Shown: positions 1 to 8,691 of the stretch, one piece after another
Position numbering within the stretch: position 1 is the stretch's first letter
How the letters are laid out: each line of letters begins with the position of its first letter
NCBI GenBank assembly: GCA_029562645.1
Contig: JAKQUI010000036.1
Coordinates: 158,546-222,545 of the forward strand
Reading direction: 5' to 3'
Source: Spirochaetota bacterium
Lineage (GTDB): Bacteria; Spirochaetota; UBA4802; JAKQUI01
DNA length: 64,000 nucleotides
Notes under the pieces: generated by a model
What the model saw: only the letters and a program-made list of their open reading frames with translations
Databases searched by the model: none
What the model was told of the DNA's origin: nothing
Program-made: the position numbers and the translations under genes

Positions 1-542
1 TCCACGAGTTTCTCGATACCGTCGATGATGGGCGCGACCACGTTGATGATGCCCTCGAGGTTCTGGTTGATGAAGATGGACATCTCATTGAGCTTGTCCG
101 CGAGAACGTCGAACACGCCGGAGGTGTGTGAATACTTGCTCGACGCGATCGACGCATTGAGCGCGAGGGAGAATATTTCGTTGGTGTCGTTTTGGATCTC
201 GCTGACGAGTCGCGAGAGTTTGGTGATCTCACGACGCAGGGTCGAGAAGGTCTCCTTGATGTCGTTGAAGCGACGAATAATCTCCTTGAAATACCCGACA
301 TCGACGCGAAACGCCTCGGCATTGCTGGCGTTCGCGTTCCCCGCACCGCCAAGATTGTCGCAGACCCGCTCGTAGAGCGATTTGAGCCGGCCGCTTTCGC
401 CGATGACGGCCTCCAGCACCGCAAGGCTCCGCTGGGTGATGTCCTTGCGCTCATGCGAATGGCGGTTTACGTCGCGCGCCGTGTCAACGACCGCGGCCAC
501 GGTTTCCACTATGCGCGCTATTGTCTCATGAGGGGTGTTCAT
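1..542 (-). CDS. MCP-like cytoplasmic signalling protein, C-terminus cut by window edge
   Basis: The reading frame starts with ATG at 540-542 (product begins MNTPHETIARIVETV) and stays open to base 1, giving about 180 residues with the C-terminus missing. The visible part is almost entirely helical. It contains EIFSLALNASIASSKYS, which resembles the hairpin-tip region of methyl-accepting signalling domains ([15 protein letters not shown] in the neighbouring MCP), but the usual E-A-A-R-A-G-E is replaced by S-S-K-Y-S. No membrane segment is visible, so the protein is probably soluble. It lies 14 bp downstream of the 7TM MCP gene on the same strand and is probably co-transcribed with it. It may be a divergent partner that packs against the upstream MCP. 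Whether it binds CheA/CheW cannot be told from the sequence. Confidence 0.75.
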   Translation of the reverse strand, partial: MNTPHETIARIVETVAAVVDTARDVNRHSHERKDITQRSLAVLEAVIGESGRLKSLYERVCDNLGGAGNANASNAEAFRVDVGYFKEIIRRFNDIKETFSTLRREITKLSRLVSEIQNDTNEIFSLALNASIASSKYSHTSGVFDVLADKLNEMSIFINQNLEGIINVVAPIIDGIEKLV

Positions 543-556
543 GGTGTCGTCGCCTT

Positions 557-2269
557 CTACGAGGTAACCTTCTCGAGCTCTATCACCTGGTTGATGATCT
601 GATTCGTCTTCGCGTCGATCTTCTTGATCATTTCGTTGAGGCTGTCGCTCATGGCGGCGATCGCCTCGATTTCCCTGATGTGAGTGCTGATCGCGTCCTT
701 CATCTGGTCGCCGTGACGCCGGTTACTGTCCAGCAGGATCTCGATCGCCTGCATGTCGCCGGTCACCGCGCCATGCGTCGCACGGTACTTCTCGTGGATC
801 GCCGCGTTCGAGCGCATCAGGTGCTCGTAGAACCGGGTCGCGTTGACGGTGTCCCGGAAAAAGTTCCGTATGCGGGCGATCCCGGAAACGGCCTCGTCTA
901 TTCCATCGACACCGTTTAACAATGTCCGGTTAACTTTTTCAACCCCAATAATCACATTTTGCAAAAAAGTTCCCACCGCGCCCGTATTCGCCTGCGAGCG
1001 CTCGGCGAGTTTGCTCACCTCCTCCGCGACCACTGAGAAGCCACGCCCGTGCTCGCCGGCGCGGGCCGCCTCGATGGATGCGTTGAGCGCCAGCATGGTC
1101 GTCTTGTCCGATATGTCCTCGATCTCCCCCAGGGCCGATTCGATCCCCCCGAACATCTCCTTGAGGCCCTGAAGAACCTTTGTGGTTTCATCGATGATCC
1201 CGCGCGTTCCGCCGATTCCGCCGGGAATCGAATCGAGCAAATCGAAAAGCATTCGCTGCTCGGGATCGAGCTCCGCGCGCGGGATCTCCGCGGTAATCAT
1301 CTTCGCGGCCTCCCCCGTCCGCGCATCGGTATCGGCGATGGCGGCGGTCATCCGGTCGATCTCCGTAATGGTGTTGCGCGTCACATCGACGATGTTCTGC
1401 CGGTCCTGTTCCTGCGCGTAGATATTTGACACGACGAATGACAGCTTCTGCCACCCCTCGCGTGAGGTCTTCACCAGGTCGGCGGAAAGGGACCCAAGCT
1501 CGCCGACCACCTGCACCAGCTCGTGGATGAGCTCCTGCTGCGTAACCAGCACTCGACGGAGGTGGTCGACCATCGTCACCACGCTCTCGATGAGCTCCTT
1601 AAAGACCACGCTCCCGAACATGGTGGGCACCAAGAGCGGTGCGGCCGATCGCACCACCGAGAACATCGGCGACAGGTCGCTCACCAGCGCCCCCAGCATA
1701 TTCACGAACTGCGCCACGACAATCGACCCGAAGGCGAGCACCAGGCGAAGGCGGTAGGTACTCCGAAAGCGGACCAGGTAATAGATCGAAATCCCAAGCA
1801 CGGCCAAGAAAAAGAGTGCGAAGAGGAGCTGTAGGTGCGATTCCCCGAAGCGCATGCCCGGTCGGTAAATCGTGAGCCAATAGGCCTGCAGGGCTGCGTA
1901 GACGACTCCCACGCCGATCATCGCCCCCCGAATAACGCGGTCGAATTTTTTCTTGTTCTCGACAAACCCGTACACGAAAGCGCGCGCGAGCGACAGCACG
2001 ATGATCGCGAAGACGGCGTTGAAGACCAGCGGGAAGACCTCCTGCGACGGAACAATGCCGTAAAAAACCTCAAGCGCCAGGATCGCGGTCGTGGCGATAT
2101 TGATGAGCGTGATGGAGCTGCAGGCGACCAGCTTGTAGATTAGGTCGTCGCGACGCGTCCGGACGTACTCCGCGGTGATAATGTACACCATCATCGAAAA
2201 GAGCACGGTCTGCGTGAAATGCAAGAGCGCGAGGCCGCCCGAGGTCTGCAGGAAGAGAAAAATCTTCAT
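557..2269 (-). CDS. Methyl-accepting chemotaxis-type transducer with N-terminal multi-TM region
   Basis: This is a 570-aa transducer. Residues 1-220 form about six or seven hydrophobic helices with no large extracytoplasmic loop, so the sensor is membrane-embedded and not a periplasmic ligand-binding type. Residues about 240-520 are long helices containing the MCP signalling hairpin ([20 protein letters not shown] followed by [18 protein letters not shown]). This family relays signals to CheA/CheW at the inner membrane. No classical HAMP is visible between the membrane part and the MA domain. The gene starts 4 bp after the TauE/SafE permease stop and is followed 14 bp later by another MCP-like gene, so the permease may feed the sensory input; that link is inference. 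Confidence 0.9.
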   Translation of the reverse strand: MKIFLFLQTSGGLALLHFTQTVLFSMMVYIITAEYVRTRRDDLIYKLVACSSITLINIATTAILALEVFYGIVPSQEVFPLVFNAVFAIIVLSLARAFVYGFVENKKKFDRVIRGAMIGVGVVYAALQAYWLTIYRPGMRFGESHLQLLFALFFLAVLGISIYYLVRFRSTYRLRLVLAFGSIVVAQFVNMLGALVSDLSPMFSVVRSAAPLLVPTMFGSVVFKELIESVVTMVDHLRRVLVTQQELIHELVQVVGELGSLSADLVKTSREGWQKLSFVVSNIYAQEQDRQNIVDVTRNTITEIDRMTAAIADTDARTGEAAKMITAEIPRAELDPEQRMLFDLLDSIPGGIGGTRGIIDETTKVLQGLKEMFGGIESALGEIEDISDKTTMLALNASIEAARAGEHGRGFSVVAEEVSKLAERSQANTGAVGTFLQNVIIGVEKVNRTLLNGVDGIDEAVSGIARIRNFFRDTVNATRFYEHLMRSNAAIHEKYRATHGAVTGDMQAIEILLDSNRRHGDQMKDAISTHIREIEAIAAMSDSLNEMIKKIDAKTNQIINQVIELEKVTS

Positions 2270-2273
2270 CCGA

Positions 2274-3047
2274 CTACCCGAGCAACCACGATATTCCCTT
2301 GGTGATGTAAAAAACCGCGATAGTGATCACCGCGAGCGAGAAGATCGTCTTGACGATCCGCTCCGGCATAAAGCGGGAAAGATAGACGCCGATCTGCGCG
2401 CCGATGACCACCCCCGTGCCCGTGAACAGCCACAGCTCCCAGATGATGAGGCCCGCGTGAAGGTTGAGGATGGTGATGATCCAATCGCCCGTCGCCTCGA
2501 TGAGAATGGCGGTCGCGTTCGCTCGTTTCGTTTTCAGACGAAGGCCCCGCTCGAGCATCGGCTGCGAGATCTCGCAGATCCCCGTTCCGGTCGTTGCGGA
2601 AAAGAGGCCCGCGATGGGCGGCACCCACATGTAGCCGTAGATGTCCTCCACCGGAATCGTGTCCCGCGTCCCGAAGCTCATCCGGACGGCGTTGAAGAGC
2701 TGCACGGAGGCCAGGCCGAAAATGACCGTTCCCAGCAGCAGCTTGAGCAGGTTCTCGTTCACCACCAGCAGCGCGTGGTTACCCACGACCACGCCGGGGA
2801 TGATGAGCATGATCATGGTGAACGCCACGGGCAGGTCCACCATCCGGTAATAGAGATAGCGGAGGGCCCCGCTCGTCATCCCGATCGTTTCCGTGGCGAT
2901 CCCGGTGGCCACGGCGTTCGGAATCGGGATGTTGAGGAAAATATTGTAGATCGGCTGGAAGAGCACCCCGCCGGAAAACCCCGAGGAATTCGCCAGAATA
3001 GCCACCACGATGGCGATGGGAAACATGTACCAGTATTCGAAACTCAT
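2274..3047 (-). CDS. TauE/SafE family membrane permease
   Basis: This 257-aa protein has about eight hydrophobic helices arranged as two related halves, the pattern of the TauE/SafE (DUF81) family of sulfite, sulfoacetate or other organic-anion exporters. Glycine-rich family-like segments are visible near the N-terminus ([14 protein letters not shown]) and mid-protein ([19 protein letters not shown]). The substrate cannot be inferred. The start ATG overlaps the stop of the upstream HAMP-protein gene by 4 bp, and the MCP gene follows after 4 bp, so translation is probably coupled through the operon. It acts in the inner membrane. Placement between a HAMP protein and a chemotaxis transducer is unusual for this family. 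Confidence 0.9.
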   Translation of the reverse strand: MSFEYWYMFPIAIVVAILANSSGFSGGVLFQPIYNIFLNIPIPNAVATGIATETIGMTSGALRYLYYRMVDLPVAFTMIMLIIPGVVVGNHALLVVNENLLKLLLGTVIFGLASVQLFNAVRMSFGTRDTIPVEDIYGYMWVPPIAGLFSATTGTGICEISQPMLERGLRLKTKRANATAILIEATGDWIITILNLHAGLIIWELWLFTGTGVVIGAQIGVYLSRFMPERIVKTIFSLAVITIAVFYITKGISWLLG

Positions 3048-3850
3048 TGCGCGTCACCGTCCCCGTGCGCCTCGTCGGCGAGGCGAATGGGCGGTTCGTC
3101 CTCGCCCGCAGGCGCGGCGGTATTCGCCTCGCCCGGAATGCGGTAGGTTTTATACATGTTCACGAACGACTGCAACGCCGCGAGGTCCTCGGACATCATG
3201 TCCATGAGCGACAGGACCTCCTTGACCAGCTTGATGATGCCGTCGAATTCCGAGCGTTTGATGCGGCGCTCCTCGATGATGCGCGTAGCGGCGCGGCTCA
3301 CGACGATCGAGGTCATGAGCTCGTTGGCATAGTTGATCGTTTTCTGGTGGCGGTCGATCTCCTGGCGGATCTGCATGATCATGTCCTGCAGGTTCACGTT
3401 CATGTCGTTGATGAGCCGGCCGATCTGCCCGATCTCGTCCTCGGACATCACCGGCACGGTCACCGTGAGATCGCCATCGGCGATCTTCTTCGTCGCGTCC
3501 ACCATCCCGTCCATGGGCGAGACGATGTCCTTGGTGAAGAGGAAGAAGGCGCCCACGATGCTCGCGGTCACGACGATCATAAACAGGATCATCCGATTGC
3601 GCAGGTCGCTGATGGGCTTGAAGATGACGTCCTCGTGAATGGACTGCCTGATGCGCTCCACCGTTCCCGCGGGGACGACCGACTTCACCTCCGCGAGATA
3701 CCCGTCCCTGATCGCGTTGCGGAAACGCGGCGAGCTGAATTCGAGAATGATCTCCGCGCTCACCGAGAGCGACACGATCGAAATGAGCAGAAAATACAGG
3801 AGCAGCTTCTTCTTCAGGCGCGACATCTCGGTGACACGTTTGAATCCCAT
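3044..3850 (-). CDS. HAMP-domain inner-membrane protein without an MA or kinase output domain
   Basis: The start is placed at 3850 (product begins MGFKRVTEMSRLKKKLLLYF), just before the first membrane helix; an upstream ATG at 3967 would add 39 residues of non-membrane, proline/glycine-rich sequence. The layout is TM1 (about residues 15-35), a short extracytoplasmic region of roughly 60-70 residues, TM2 (about 90-115), a HAMP domain with the conserved P and E positions (DIVSPMDGMVDATKKIADGD, then SEDEIGQIGRLINDMN), and a helical tail of about 100 residues rich in M, L and R. The C-terminus is acidic and probably disordered. There is no methyl-accepting, kinase or GGDEF output. It is the first gene of the operon and may act as a sensory subunit that signals through the MCPs downstream; this is inference. 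Confidence 0.8.
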   Translation of the reverse strand: MGFKRVTEMSRLKKKLLLYFLLISIVSLSVSAEIILEFSSPRFRNAIRDGYLAEVKSVVPAGTVERIRQSIHEDVIFKPISDLRNRMILFMIVVTASIVGAFFLFTKDIVSPMDGMVDATKKIADGDLTVTVPVMSEDEIGQIGRLINDMNVNLQDMIMQIRQEIDRHQKTINYANELMTSIVVSRAATRIIEERRIKRSEFDGIIKLVKEVLSLMDMMSEDLAALQSFVNMYKTYRIPGEANTAAPAGEDEPPIRLADEAHGDGDAQ

Positions 3851-4000
3851 TCGCGGATCGCCTCGTCGGTTCATTTCCAAAGGCGTCCCGCAATGTCTCG
3901 TGGCGGACATGGGCGGGGCCCCGGCGCCCGGCAAGCATACCCCGACGGGGGCGAATAAATCAAACATTTTTAGCGCGACGGCGAAGCGATGCGGGAAAAA

Positions 4001-4353
4001 CTATCCGGGGGGATCATAAGCCGAATTCTGTTTATGCAGCCATTTATCTTGGACGGCTGTTGCCAGCCGCCTCTTTGCAGCCTACCCGCAACCTCGGACG
4101 GGCCGTCCTCGATCGGTTGCTTATTTGGCCTTGCACCGGACGGGGTTTGCACTGCCGCCCTCCTCGCGGAGGACGCGGTGAGCTCTTACCTCGCCTTTTC
4201 ACCCTTACCCCGTTGGGGGCGGTATGTTTTCTGTTGCACTTTCCATCGCCTTGCGGCGCCCGGGCGTTACCCGGCGTCCTGCCCTACGGTGTTCGGACTT
4301 TCCTCACCGCCTGCATGCGCAGGCAAGCGCGGCTGCTTGATCCCCCCGGATAG
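4001..4353 (-). ncRNA. rnpB: RNase P RNA (bacterial type A)
   Basis: On the minus strand the 5' part carries GAGGAAAGTCCGAAC (around 4291-4305), the universal 5' signature of bacterial RNase P RNA, and the 3' part carries ACAGAATTCGGCTTATGATC (about 4012-4031), the 3' signature. The ends pair as a perfect 16-bp P1 helix: 4338-4353 against 4001-4016 (CTATCCGGGGGGATCA with TGATCCCCCCGGATAG). The RNA is the catalytic subunit that removes 5' leaders from pre-tRNAs. A -10-like TATGAT lies at 4357-4362 on the minus strand, a few bases before the predicted 5' end. The gene follows rsmD on the same strand. Open frames across it on either strand are not coding. Confidence 0.95.
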
Positions 4354-4430
4354 GGAATCATATCTATAAAACCATTCGCGTTCGCTGAACGCATGAAACT
4401 GCAGTCAATCACATCGAACAAATACCGTAA

Positions 4431-5006
4431 TCATCGGTCCGGCAGGTAGCTCGAAAGGGCGCTGGTCCCGTATGTCCGCGAATCGATCATCCGCAAACGC
4501 CCCACATTATCGGGAAGCGTGTTTCGCGCAAAGTGCTGGACAACGATCCGTCCCCCTGGAGCAAGCACGGCGGCCTCGTCTAAAAAACCGAGAATCTCGC
4601 CGTACACGGACGCCTCACCGGCGTTTTTCGCGTAGGGAGGGTCGATAAACACGCACTCGAATCGCATCCCCCGCTCGGCGCAATGACGGACGCACTGTGC
4701 GGCGTCCATGCGCATCGTGAGGCAGCCGTCCGCGAGACCCCATGCCCCCACCAGCCCGATGAGGTGCTCGTACCGCCGTCCGTCCCGTTCGTTCATGACG
4801 ACCGGTCGGGCGTTGCGGCTGTATGCCTCGATGCCCATCTGGCCGGAGCAGGCGTACAAATCGAGAAAGGCCTTCCCCGAAAGGTCCTCGCCCAGCATGG
4901 AAAAGAGCGCCCCTTTCAGTCGCTGCGGCGAGGTCTCGGCCCCGCCGTATCGCCGATTGTCAAATGGAATGGCGCGGCCCTTCAGGCTGCCGGCGATCAC
5001 CCGCAT
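4431..5006 (-). CDS. rsmD: 16S rRNA (guanine(966)-N2)-methyltransferase
   Basis: This 191-aa class I SAM methyltransferase is of normal RsmD length. The family start MRVIAGSLKGRAI is visible (RsmD proteins begin RIIxGxxKGR), along with the motif I region FLDLYACSGQMGIEAYSR and the catalytic DPPY motif in CVFIDPPYAKN. It methylates N2 of G966 in 16S rRNA during 30S assembly, in the cytoplasm. It lies 12 bp downstream of a DUF1858 gene on the same strand and is probably co-transcribed with it. Downstream on the same strand is rnpB. Confidence 0.93.
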   Translation of the reverse strand: MRVIAGSLKGRAIPFDNRRYGGAETSPQRLKGALFSMLGEDLSGKAFLDLYACSGQMGIEAYSRNARPVVMNERDGRRYEHLIGLVGAWGLADGCLTMRMDAAQCVRHCAERGMRFECVFIDPPYAKNAGEASVYGEILGFLDEAAVLAPGGRIVVQHFARNTLPDNVGRLRMIDSRTYGTSALSSYLPDR

Positions 5007-5018
5007 CGTCGAACACGG

Positions 5019-5213
5019 TCATGACATCGCGGCATTGAGGTCGTCCAGCAGTTTTTTCAGGTCGAGCCCGTTGTTCACCGCCACGATGCGTATCGTGTCC
5101 TCCTTGAGCCCGCGACAGGAGGGGCAATCCAGCCGGTACTGCTGAAACACCTCAACAACCCGCGGGCCCTTCTTTATCGCCTCTTCGACCGTTGTCGTTT
5201 CTTTGATCTTCAT
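5019..5213 (-). CDS. DUF1858-like small CxxC protein
   Basis: This 64-aa protein has the layout of DUF1858 (ScdA N-terminal-like): an N-terminal T-V-E-E-A-I segment, F-Q-Q-Y-R-L-D-C-P-S-C-R-G in the middle, and an L-D-L-K-K-L-L-D-D-L-N tail. The two cysteines of C-P-S-C could bind metal or take part in redox chemistry. Related proteins are often encoded near Fe-S repair or hybrid-cluster genes, but no such partner is present here. The downstream neighbour is rsmD, 12 bp away. No signal peptide is present, so the protein is cytoplasmic. Its precise function is unknown. Confidence 0.8.
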   Translation of the reverse strand: MKIKETTTVEEAIKKGPRVVEVFQQYRLDCPSCRGLKEDTIRIVAVNNGLDLKKLLDDLNAAMS

Positions 5214-5321
5214 TGAGCCTCGGTTTCAATATGCGCAAAAATCGGTCCATGACGAAAAAATCTTGCATTTTTTTAGCATGACTTCTAAGAGTGTCTATCA
5301 ATTTTTCGTACGGGGTACATC

Positions 5322-5510
5322 ATGGCCAAATGCCAAGTTTGCGGTAAATCGGTTCAATTCGGAAACAACGTGAGCCACTCCAACAAGAAAACGTCGAAGG
5401 TGTGGCACGCCAACATCAAACGGATACGCATCGTCGACAACGGAAGCGTCAAGCGGACGTATGTGTGCACGCGCTGCATCCGCACGGGAAAGGTCACCAA
5501 GGCCAGCTGA
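5322..5510 (+). CDS. rpmB: 50S ribosomal protein L28 (zinc-binding form)
   Basis: This 62-aa protein starts MAKCQVCGKSVQFGNNVSHS, a clear L28 N-terminus. It has two CxxC pairs (C4/C7 and C49/C52), the zinc-ribbon C+ form of the ribosomal protein. It is a component of the large ribosomal subunit. The gene stands alone on the plus strand between divergent (DUF1858) and convergent (alpha/beta hydrolase) neighbours. A TTGCAT-like -35 lies at 5263-5268, but its -10 is poor. A hairpin follows at 5537-5580. Confidence 0.96.
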   Translation: MAKCQVCGKSVQFGNNVSHSNKKTSKVWHANIKRIRIVDNGSVKRTYVCTRCIRTGKVTKAS

Positions 5511-5536
5511 CGAGCATCTCCGCCCACCGGCGGTCA

Positions 5537-5580
5537 ACGCGAACCGATGCCGGACCGTACTGGTTCGGCATTCGCGTTTT
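5537..5580. terminator. Probable intrinsic terminator between convergent genes
   Basis: An imperfect inverted repeat (ACGCGAA-CCG-ATGCCGGACC against GGTTCGGCATTCGCGT, with a 3-nt bulge and one mismatch) is followed by TTTT on the plus strand. It lies between the stop codons of rpmB and the convergent hydrolase gene, where a terminator is expected. Confidence 0.55.
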
Positions 5581-5611
5581 ACCGCCATGTGTCCATCCTC
5601 GCGAGGCGCCA

Positions 5612-6466
5612 TCACCCCTGCGCCGCTTGTAGTTCGCTTAGAAACCCGTCGATACACTCGTTAACCTGATCGTACAACTCGCGCATGATCAGGTGCCCGC
5701 TTTTCGGAAGGACGACCATTCGCTCCGGGACGAACCGTTCGCACCACTCACGCCCCGCGGACCATGGGAGCACACGGTTTTGCTCGCCCCAGATCACGCA
5801 CGTCTTCGGAAAACCGGCCGGTTTCGCCATTCGATCGAGCTGGGCAAAGTCCGGAATATTGCACAGGAGGTCGTACAGCACGCGCAGGTGCTCGGGATGC
5901 GCATAGCGGGCGCGCAGGTGGCCGATGAACGCCGGGTCGGGATCACCCGACTCCCCATACTGCATCGACGGTGAAATCTCGCGGGCGATGCGCCGAACGG
6001 CGGCATTCCCGGTCCATCGCGCAACGAGCCGCCGTACCATGGGATGACGGACGATTGCCCGGTAAAGCGGCCCAAAGACGCCGGCGCTCAGGGTGCGCTC
6101 GGTGAGCACATTGCACAGCACCAGTCCCGCGACACGGTCGGGACACGAAAGCGCATAGCGCACGGCCATGGCGCTCCCCACGCAGTTCCCGACCAGAACG
6201 GGACGCTCGAGAGAGAGGTGATCGATGCAGTCACGAACGAAACCTTCGTAGAACGACAGCGTGTAGGATGTGCGCGGTCGGTCGGAATCGCCATAGCCGG
6301 GCAGGTCCACCGCAATGACCGCATGCGAACGGGAGAAGCGGGCGACCTGATAATCCCAAATCCGGTGATCGTTCCCGCCGTTGTGAAGGAAAAGGATGGG
6401 CGATCCGCTCCCGGCGCGGTGCAGGACGACCCGGCTTCCGTTCCAGTCGAATACGCTTCGCTCCAT
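5612..6466 (-). CDS. Alpha/beta-hydrolase fold protein
   Basis: This 284-aa protein (start at 6466 after a GGGGAT Shine-Dalgarno; an ATG at 6526 would add 20 residues and overlap the upstream gene by 8 bp) has the alpha/beta-hydrolase series. FLHNGGNDHRIWDYQ is the oxyanion-hole region, VLVGNCVGSAMAVRYA is the nucleophile elbow with Cys in the G-N-C-V-G position where Ser is usual, and a late SGHLIM gives the catalytic His. The nucleophile therefore appears to be Cys, as in dienelactone hydrolase-like members, not Ser. The substrate is unknown. It is the third gene of a minus-strand set with the Yip1 protein and SppA. Confidence 0.85.
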   Translation of the reverse strand: MERSVFDWNGSRVVLHRAGSGSPILFLHNGGNDHRIWDYQVARFSRSHAVIAVDLPGYGDSDRPRTSYTLSFYEGFVRDCIDHLSLERPVLVGNCVGSAMAVRYALSCPDRVAGLVLCNVLTERTLSAGVFGPLYRAIVRHPMVRRLVARWTGNAAVRRIAREISPSMQYGESGDPDPAFIGHLRARYAHPEHLRVLYDLLCNIPDFAQLDRMAKPAGFPKTCVIWGEQNRVLPWSAGREWCERFVPERMVVLPKSGHLIMRELYDQVNECIDGFLSELQAAQG

Positions 6467-6518
6467 GGCCTGATCCCCATCGCGCGCCGTCTCCGATGGC
6501 GACGGACCGGCGGTCACC

Positions 6519-7121
6519 TTACCCATTTACCAACGCCACCATGAGCATGCCGATGAGCACCATCGCGAAGAACAGGGCGAGCCCCACGGCGACGATCGGC
6601 ATCATGAATATCATGAGCGCGCGCGAGAACTTGATGCGGTGCAGCTCCGATATGGCCTGTATGATGATCAGCGACGACCACACCGCGAAGCCGAGCGAGA
6701 AAAACACGTAGAAAAAGCCCGGCGCGAACCCGAACACCGTGAACACCATCACCAGCGGCAGGAGGAAGAGGCGCGGCGAGAGCGAAAACATCACCACGTT
6801 CAGGATGGGGACGCCCCGCCCCTCGCAGCCCATGATCTGGCAGGAGAAGTCGAAGAGCGCGGACAATACTGCCACCTTGAGCGCCATGACCAGAAACGTG
6901 AATATCCAGCCATAGGTGAGCTTGACGAAGAAGAACTCGGTTTGCGCGCTCAGGAACGACAGCGCGATGATCTCGCCGATGGCGACCGCGGCCATGACCG
7001 CTGCGCCGAGCGGGAGCGGACGCGGCTCGGCCCGCACGACGGCCTCGGCGAGGCGGCGCGGATCAAGCAGCGCGAACAGGTAATAGTCGAGCCAGGTGAG
7101 CGAGCGCAGCGTCTGTATCAT
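6519..7121 (-). CDS. Yip1-family membrane protein
   Basis: This 200-aa protein has about five hydrophobic helices after an N-terminal segment containing D-P-R-R-L, similar to the F/L-x-x-P-x-x-A/F entry of bacterial Yip1 domain proteins. The function of bacterial Yip1 proteins is not established. The start overlaps the sppA stop by 4 bp (ATGA), indicating translational coupling to the signal peptide peptidase, and both proteins act at the inner membrane. The gene ends 8 bp inside the longest possible version of the next gene. Confidence 0.75.
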   Translation of the reverse strand: MIQTLRSLTWLDYYLFALLDPRRLAEAVVRAEPRPLPLGAAVMAAVAIGEIIALSFLSAQTEFFFVKLTYGWIFTFLVMALKVAVLSALFDFSCQIMGCEGRGVPILNVVMFSLSPRLFLLPLVMVFTVFGFAPGFFYVFFSLGFAVWSSLIIIQAISELHRIKFSRALMIFMMPIVAVGLALFFAMVLIGMLMVALVNG

Positions 7122-8071
7122 GGCAGGAACCGGTATTCGAGCAGATGGTGCTTCGGCAACGGCACCATGTCGTGCAGGGCCGGACGGCGGCCGATGGCGC
7201 CATCGACCGACATGAAGAGCTGCTCGATGGGGCTACGCACATCGTCGTACACCGGGGCGTCATCGGGAAGCTTGGCCATCTTGCGGGCCTTCTCCAGCGC
7301 CTCCTCGAAGCCGCCGATCCCGTCGATGAGCTTCGCGCCGAGCGCCGCCTCGCCCGTCATCACCCGTCCGTCCGCGACGGGCTCGATGTCCGAGATGGGC
7401 ACATTGCGCCCGAGCGACACGTCCTTGAGGAAGCGCTTGTAGGTCGAATCGATCATCTGCTGAAGGAGCAGCCGCTCGTCCTCGCCGAGATCGCGGAACG
7501 ACGAGAGCAGGTCCTTGTACCGGCCGCTCTTGATCACCGTCATGCGGATGCCCAGCTTTTCGAAGAGCCCCTTGAGGTTCGGCGAAACCGCGATCACCCC
7601 GATGGAGCCGGTGAGCGTTCCGGGATTGGCCATGATAAACCCACAGGCCGACGCCGCGTAATAGCCGCCCGACGCGGCGACGTCCCCCATCGAGGCGACG
7701 AGCACCATGTTGCCCTTGCGCGCCTTCATGAGCTTTTGGAAGATCTCCTGCGTCGCGGCGACGGTCCCACCCGGCGAGTTGATGCGGACGACGATCGCCT
7801 TGATGCGCGAATCCGCCATGAGCTCGTCGAGCCGCTTCAACACGCTCTCGGCGCCCTGCCGCGGCATGAAGGGATTGTCCGCCGGCCCGGCAAACTCGAT
7901 GGGACCGGAAATGCGGACGACGCCGACGCCGGGCGCGATCGACGAGGAGGAAATCGAGCGCACGCGTCGCGACGGAGACTGCATGGTGAGCGATATGTCG
8001 ATGATGGCCAGGACGACGGCGAGCACCAGCAGCGCAAGAATGGACAAGAGAATCTTTCTGTTTCGATCCAT
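7118..8071 (-). CDS. sppA: Signal peptide peptidase SppA, short (36K) type
   Basis: This is a 317-aa serine peptidase of the short SppA type. One N-terminal membrane anchor (residues 8-27) is followed by a ClpP-like fold with N-S-P-G-G (98-102), the catalytic Ser in D-V-A-A-S-G-G-Y-Y (S134) and the general-base Lys in K-S-G-R-Y-K-D (K186). The 52-residue Ser-Lys spacing matches the spacing I recall for Bacillus SppA (S147/K199). It digests cleaved signal peptides in the membrane. The gene is the first of a set with the Yip1 protein, with a 4-bp overlap. Confidence 0.93.
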   Translation of the reverse strand: MDRNRKILLSILALLVLAVVLAIIDISLTMQSPSRRVRSISSSSIAPGVGVVRISGPIEFAGPADNPFMPRQGAESVLKRLDELMADSRIKAIVVRINSPGGTVAATQEIFQKLMKARKGNMVLVASMGDVAASGGYYAASACGFIMANPGTLTGSIGVIAVSPNLKGLFEKLGIRMTVIKSGRYKDLLSSFRDLGEDERLLLQQMIDSTYKRFLKDVSLGRNVPISDIEPVADGRVMTGEAALGAKLIDGIGGFEEALEKARKMAKLPDDAPVYDDVRSPIEQLFMSVDGAIGRRPALHDMVPLPKHHLLEYRFLP

Positions 8072-8202
8072 GGAAGCTCCGATTGTGCATTGAATACGGC
8101 TACTGAACAGATGCCGCGATTATTAGCAAGGTTTTTTTCCCGAGCGGCCGCACGGCGAGATCACGCACTCAACGCATGCTGCGTTCCTGGCGCGGCATCC
8201 GC

Positions 8203-8682
8203 CTAGCGCATCGTTGCCCGCACCCACTCCATCCGCTCGATATCGAAGGTGCCCGTCACGCGATACTGCTCGCTCCCGGGGAGTCGCTCGACCGCCGCGA
8301 TGATTTCACGCGCGCCGGAGCGGACCGACTCGCCCAGCGCGGCATGGGGCGGATTCACGTAGTACAGCCGCGGGCAGGGCGCGGCATCGTCGAGCAGCAC
8401 CCGATAGGAGAACGACAGCGCCATGCCCTCGCGAAGCGCGCCCTTGACGACCCGCCGCACGACGAGCTCCATGACGACGTCCTCCCAGCACGCACGCGGG
8501 CCCATCTCCCGGCGAAACGTGCGCACGGAACGCACGGCGGCCGTGACGATGCCATGCGCAGTGCGGACGATCGGCCCCTCGGGGGCGCGGCCCACGCGGG
8601 ACGGCGCCGCTGCCGGGGGCGCGAGAACGCCCGTCGCGATCACTGACGCGGCAAGCGTTAGCATCAGCACATGCCGTGACAT
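8203..8682 (-). CDS. Exported hypothetical protein
   Basis: This 159-aa protein has a Sec signal peptide (MSRHVLMLTLAASVIATGVLA, probable cleavage after about residue 26). The mature part is beta-rich with V-V-M-E-L-V-V-R-R-V-V-K-G, S-F-S-Y-R-V-L-L-D-D and a pair of cysteines, and I do not recognise the family. It lies 9 bp downstream of the M64 peptidase gene on the same strand, so the two secreted proteins are probably made together. A role as accessory or inhibitor of the peptidase is possible but unsupported beyond position. Confidence 0.7.
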   Translation of the reverse strand: MSRHVLMLTLAASVIATGVLAPPAAAPSRVGRAPEGPIVRTAHGIVTAAVRSVRTFRREMGPRACWEDVVMELVVRRVVKGALREGMALSFSYRVLLDDAAPCPRLYYVNPPHAALGESVRSGAREIIAAVERLPGSEQYRVTGTFDIERMEWVRATMR

Positions 8683-8691
8683 GGCCCGCGC

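Noticed and set aside
3989..4369. Open frames across the 4.0-4.37 kb region
   Set aside because: The region is the RNase P RNA gene, shown by its conserved sequences and the P1 pairing.
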